From NCBI GenBank assembly GCA_002455915.1, contig DKLU01000418.1, positions 1 through 10,266 of the forward strand: DNA of 10,266 bases, given 5' to 3'. The translations under genes and the position numbers were made by a program. Below the pieces are notes generated by a model. It saw nothing but the letters and a program-made list of their open reading frames with translations, had not been told where the DNA came from and ran no database searches. This document shows, one piece after another, positions 7,634 through 10,266 of this stretch. Every line of letters starts with the position of its first letter. The stretch's first letter is position 1. The DNA comes from Chryseobacterium sp. UBA6632. GTDB taxonomy: Bacteria; Bacteroidota; Bacteroidia; Flavobacteriales; Weeksellaceae.

Positions 7634-7741
7634 CTTTCACGGTTATTCATCACACAAAGGTTATAATTTTATCCCGCGAAAAAAATCACACTTTTGTGGT
7701 ATTTTCATGAAAAATTAATTATTTTAGTCCAAAAGTCAAAA

Positions 7742-8518
7742 ATGTACGCCCCCGATAAAAAACACCCCCTAATTGAAGTGTGGAAAACCTATCCTGGTAT
7801 AAAACAAGAAGGTGAACGAACGTTAAGCGCGCCACCTATTGAACGTATTATTGGGGAAATGTTTGCCATCGGCGAGTTTTACTATTATGTACTCAACCTT
7901 ACCAACAGTACGCTGTCTCATCATCATGAAAATATTTTAAAACTTCACGGTTTAGAAAAATATCCTGAAAATTTAAAAGATGTGATCGACCTTACTCATC
8001 CCGACGATATTCCTTTTGTGATACAGGCAGAGCAAACTGTAATTCAGAAAATGGTAGAAATAGGTTTGGAGCATCAGCTTTATTTAAAAGCGAGCTATTG
8101 CTGTAGAATGAAAACTTCAAAAAACACGTATGAACTTTTCCACCATCAGTCGATTCATACGATGGAAGATGAAGATGGTCAGCTGGTGCAATCTATTAAT
8201 ATTCATACCAATATCAATCACATCACAAAAAAAAATCCTAATACTGTTTTAATTTCTGGGATTAGCCCAAGAAATGATTTTCATCAAATAAAGCTTGAAA
8301 ATTTTTCGCAATCCAACGAATTTTCAGAAAATCTTACCAAAAGAGAAATTGAAGTGTTGGCACTTATCGCCAAAGGATATTCCGGAGGAGAAATTGCTAA
8401 AATTTTGGTATTATCCGAACATACCGTTCGTACTCACAGAAAAAATATCTTAAAGAAAACCAATTCCAGAAATAGTAAAGAATTATTGAAAAAAGCGTTT
8501 GAATCAGGAGCAATTTAA
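7742..8518 (+). CDS. LuxR-type transcriptional regulator with PAS-like N-terminal domain
   Basis: A 258-residue regulator from the ATG at 7742; the frame extends upstream to a TTG at 7694, but those codons do not look like the protein family and lie in the promoter region. Residues about 30-170 form a probable PAS-like sensor (EMFAIGEFYYYVLNLTNSTLSHHHENILKLHG, then DVIDLTHPDDIPFVIQAE, typical of PAS_3-type domains near HPDD). The C-terminus (198-258) is a GerE/LuxR helix-turn-helix: LTKREIEVLALIAKGYSGGEIAK...LSEHTVRTHRKNILKK. There is no receiver domain, so it is not a standard response regulator; the PAS part may sense a ligand or redox state directly. It is followed 100 bp later by the DUF2236 gene in the same direction. 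Target genes are unknown. Family call is firm. Confidence 0.88.
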   Translation: MYAPDKKHPLIEVWKTYPGIKQEGERTLSAPPIERIIGEMFAIGEFYYYVLNLTNSTLSHHHENILKLHGLEKYPENLKDVIDLTHPDDIPFVIQAEQTVIQKMVEIGLEHQLYLKASYCCRMKTSKNTYELFHHQSIHTMEDEDGQLVQSINIHTNINHITKKNPNTVLISGISPRNDFHQIKLENFSQSNEFSENLTKREIEVLALIAKGYSGGEIAKILVLSEHTVRTHRKNILKKTNSRNSKELLKKAFESGAI

Positions 8519-8519
8519 T

Positions 8520-8536
8520 TCAAATCTAAAATTTGA
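8520..8536. repeat. Short inverted repeat after the LuxR-type gene
   Basis: TCAAAT, loop CTAAA, ATTTGA: a weak perfect 6-bp stem immediately after the stop codon. There is no following T run, so it is at best a poor terminator and the next gene could be read through. Confidence 0.25.
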
Positions 8537-8618
8537 TGAAAAAATAATTTTGTTTAACTGATAAATCTCACCAAGGAATTTCGGCGTAAAACTTGTATTT
8601 TTATGTGAAATAAAAGGG

Positions 8619-9806
8619 ATGATTTTACAACCTCGATTTAAAGATTCACCGCATTTTAAAGATTTTTGGACAAAAGGAAACGGAAAGCAACTCACTGAAT
8701 TTTCCGGTGCCGAACTGAGCTTTAATGATTTTGAAAAATTTTCTCCTTATTTTTATCATGTAGATGAAATTGGCGATCAGGTTGTAAGAGATGTTTATTT
8801 AACCAAAAAATTTCATGAAGCTTCCAGAGAGATTGAAGGTTATATCCGAAATGGGGTTTCCGAAAATGATGAAGTTCCTGAAAGTGTACAAACGCTTTTC
8901 TCTCAAACCCAAACCATTCCCGATTGGCTGGATTATGATTTAATTAAAAGCGGGGCCGAGCTTTGCATGAGAAGCAATCTAGATTCATTGATTTCCCTTA
9001 GAGATTATTGCTTGATTGGCGGTTATGATTATGCCTATCTCAACAAACCTTTAATCGCAACCGAAGCCTTGAAAAAAGGAGCGGTAAAACGTCTTTCGGA
9101 AACGCTTGATTTTTGGGTGAATGCCACAAGATATGATGCGTTGGAAATTCACAAAAAAGGTTACGAATTTGCCATTAAAACAAGACTCATTCATTCTTAC
9201 GCAAGACTTTCTATCAGAAAATATTATAAAGATTGGGACACAGAAAATTGGGGCGAGCCCATCAATTCCTGGGATATGATGGCGACCTATATCGGTTTCA
9301 GCTTGGTTTTTCTTCACAGTTTAAAAAAATTAGGAAATACGTTTTCTGAAAAGGAAGAAAAAGGACTTTTCCATCTTTGGAAATATGTTGGTTATCTATT
9401 GGGAATTCCTGAAAATCTTTTACCCAACGACAAAAAACAAGCTACGGAATATTTTTATTTATGGACTTCCGTGCAGCCGCCTTCCGATAAAGATTCTGTT
9501 CTATTGGCTCATTCTTTGTTAAATGAATCATTGGAAAACCCTATTTTAAAATATCAATTTCAAAGGAAAAACTTAAGATATCTCCACATTTGCTGCACTT
9601 GGTTTTTGCTTGATGATGAAGTTTGTAAAAGGCTTCAGATTCCGGATGTTTCCAATAAAAAAGCTTTCCCGCGAACAAAGTGGATTATCAACAAAATTTA
9701 TGATTCTATCGTCAGCCGAAATGCAAGAATACAAAAGGGAAATAAAGATCAGATGAAGGTTTTGGAGGATTATTTAGCCATTACAAAAAACTCTAATTTT
9801 CATTAA
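8619..9806 (+). CDS. MpaB/latex-clearing-protein-like oxygenase (DUF2236)
   Basis: A 395-residue, mostly helical protein of the DUF2236 superfamily, which includes the rubber oxygenase Lcp and the fungal oxygenase MpaB, both haem b proteins. The diagnostic blocks are LISLRDYCLIGGYDYAYLNKPLIATEAL (124-151), GAVKRLSETLDFW (154-166) and AIKTRLIHSYARLSIRK (185-201), plus INSWDMMATYIGFSLVFLHSLKKLG (215-239). H192 is the likely axial haem ligand. From memory, R164, K167, T168 and H198 of Streptomyces Lcp have the same spacing as R158, E161, T162 and H192 here, with glutamate in the lysine position. There is no signal peptide, so it is probably cytoplasmic, unlike exported Lcp. The ATG follows AAAAGGG, a possible weak ribosome site. 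It lies 100 bp behind a LuxR-type regulator. Substrate unknown; family call fairly sure. Confidence 0.82.
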   Translation: MILQPRFKDSPHFKDFWTKGNGKQLTEFSGAELSFNDFEKFSPYFYHVDEIGDQVVRDVYLTKKFHEASREIEGYIRNGVSENDEVPESVQTLFSQTQTIPDWLDYDLIKSGAELCMRSNLDSLISLRDYCLIGGYDYAYLNKPLIATEALKKGAVKRLSETLDFWVNATRYDALEIHKKGYEFAIKTRLIHSYARLSIRKYYKDWDTENWGEPINSWDMMATYIGFSLVFLHSLKKLGNTFSEKEEKGLFHLWKYVGYLLGIPENLLPNDKKQATEYFYLWTSVQPPSDKDSVLLAHSLLNESLENPILKYQFQRKNLRYLHICCTWFLLDDEVCKRLQIPDVSNKKAFPRTKWIINKIYDSIVSRNARIQKGNKDQMKVLEDYLAITKNSNFH

Positions 9807-9936
9807 TTTAAAAATGATTTTTTGGGTATGCATCCTTTTAATTGTTAACTATTTAAGAAATAAAATTTTATATTTTTTTAACTATAAAAACAGTTTCTAC
9901 AAAGAAAAAACATTAGCTTTTGATGTTTAAATTATG

Positions 9937-9944
9937 TATTTTTG
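9937..9944 (+). promoter_or_regulatory. -7 box of the recA promoter
   Basis: TATTTTTG exactly matches TAnnTTTG and lies 19 bases before the recA ATG. The expected -33 position holds TTAG, not TTG. No clear SOS-type operator was recognised, as is common in Bacteroidota. Confidence 0.5.
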
Positions 9945-9963
9945 AGAAATTATTAAAGACAAG

Positions 9964-10266
9964 ATGAGTAATATTGACGATAAGAAAAAAGCACTGGCTT
10001 TAGTGCTTGACAAGCTAGATAAAACGTACGGAAAAGGAACGGTAATGACGTTGGGAGACAACTCGGTAGATAATACTATCGAAGTGATTTCTTCAGGTTC
10101 TTTAGGGCTAGACATCGCTCTTGGAGTGGGTGGATATCCTAGAGGAAGAATTATCGAGATCTACGGTCCGGAATCGTCCGGTAAGACCACTCTGACGCTG
10201 TCGGTGATTGCCGAAGCGCAGAAGATGGGCGCCACCTGTGCCTTCGTCGACGCCGAGCACGCGCTC
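9964..10266 (+). CDS. recA: Recombinase RecA, 5' part, with a GC-rich 3' end of other origin
   Basis: The first 101 codons of RecA, the ATP-dependent strand-exchange protein of homologous recombination and SOS signalling; the frame runs off the right edge. Residues 1-67 ([20 protein letters not shown]..., [23 protein letters not shown]) are typical flavobacterial RecA with low-GC codons. Walker A GPESSGKT is at 68-75. After it the codons become GC-rich (44 of the last 66 bases are G or C) and the residues [23 protein letters not shown] resemble proteobacterial RecA; flavobacterial RecA usually reads close to LHAIAEAQKAGGIAAFIDAEHAF, from memory. The frame is kept. The join is probably within about 10150-10200, in the conserved motif, and is most likely an assembly artefact. 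Confidence 0.93.
   Translation, partial: MSNIDDKKKALALVLDKLDKTYGKGTVMTLGDNSVDNTIEVISSGSLGLDIALGVGGYPRGRIIEIYGPESSGKTTLTLSVIAEAQKMGATCAFVDAEHAL
10150..10266. other. Abrupt composition change, probable chimeric join
   Basis: Up to about 10150 the window is AT-rich. From about 10160 codons such as GGT CCG, TCG TCC, ACG CTG TCG, GCC GAA GCG, GGC GCC ACC and GTC GAC GCC appear, and the final 66 bases are about 67% GC. The change falls in the Walker A coding stretch, where unrelated recA genes are most alike. Confidence 0.75.

Larger units (their letters stand above)
7391..7741. other. 351-bp gap holding leader-like elements on the minus strand
   Basis: This stretch separates the divergent exported protein and LuxR-type regulator genes. 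Its contents are two minus-strand terminator-like hairpins (7468-7494 and 7595-7633), a promoter-like TTG-N20-TATCTTTT on the minus strand, and an 18-codon ORF between them. The right part (7634-7741) is the upstream region of the regulator; a weak TATTTTAG at 7720-7727 is the best -7 candidate there. No tRNA or known riboswitch was recognised. Confidence 0.5.

Noticed and set aside
7694..7741. TTG at 7694 as start of the LuxR-type regulator
   Set aside because: It would add 16 residues from the promoter region; the ATG at 7742 gives a natural start and leaves room for a -7 box.
9814..9930. 38-codon hydrophobic ORF between the DUF2236 gene and recA (MIFWVCILLIVNYLRNKILY...)
   Set aside because: Very AT-rich sequence produces such frames by chance; there is no promoter-like signal or recognised family, and it runs up to the recA promoter.
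9964..10266. Horizontal transfer or a true mosaic recA
   Set aside because: The change is abrupt, lies at the very end of the sequence, and falls in the most conserved motif, which points first to a mis-join; kept only as an alternative.

Overview
The window reads as chromosomal DNA from a Flavobacteriia member of the Bacteroidota, most like Chryseobacterium and its relatives. The signs are low GC, A-rich leaders without Shine-Dalgarno sites, -7 boxes of the TAnnTTTG type, protein sequences typical of the group, and TGTCA...TGACA imperfect palindromes of the kind scattered through Chryseobacterium genomes. It looks like a whole contig: the first gene lacks its 5' end, and the last ~70-110 bases change abruptly to GC-rich sequence unlike the rest.

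Region 1 (1-3709) is a DNA-repair neighbourhood. It holds the 3' part of a radical SAM DNA modification/repair protein (1-1001) and its usual partner, a DUF4130 protein (1705-2463). Between this normally linked pair sits a small very AT-rich gene (1127-1555) with a REP-like palindrome on each side. Convergent to the DUF4130 gene is an AlkC/AlkD-type HEAT-repeat DNA alkylation repair protein (2474-3274, minus). This in turn is divergent from an HxlR-family regulator (3371-3709), with facing promoters in the 96-bp gap.

Region 2 (3710-6199) is central glycolysis. A 409-bp gap without a convincing gene leads to pfkA (ATP-type 6-phosphofructokinase) and gapA (GAPDH) in a tight two-gene unit closed by a strong intrinsic terminator.

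Region 3 (6200-9806) is accessory. It contains an exported orphan protein on the minus strand, preceded by a possible 18-residue leader ORF and a terminator-like hairpin; a PAS-like/LuxR-type regulator; and an MpaB/latex-clearing-protein-like (DUF2236) putative haem oxygenase.

Region 4 (9807-10266) is the start of recA with a good -7 box. Within or just after the Walker A motif the sequence switches from flavobacterial to GC-rich, proteobacterial-like recA. The simplest reading is a chimeric assembly join in a conserved gene.

No tRNA, rRNA, CRISPR array, transposase or prophage gene was seen. The least described items are the repeat-flanked gene splitting the radical SAM/DUF4130 pair, the leader ORF plus terminator upstream of the exported orphan, and the cytoplasmic MpaB/Lcp-like protein.
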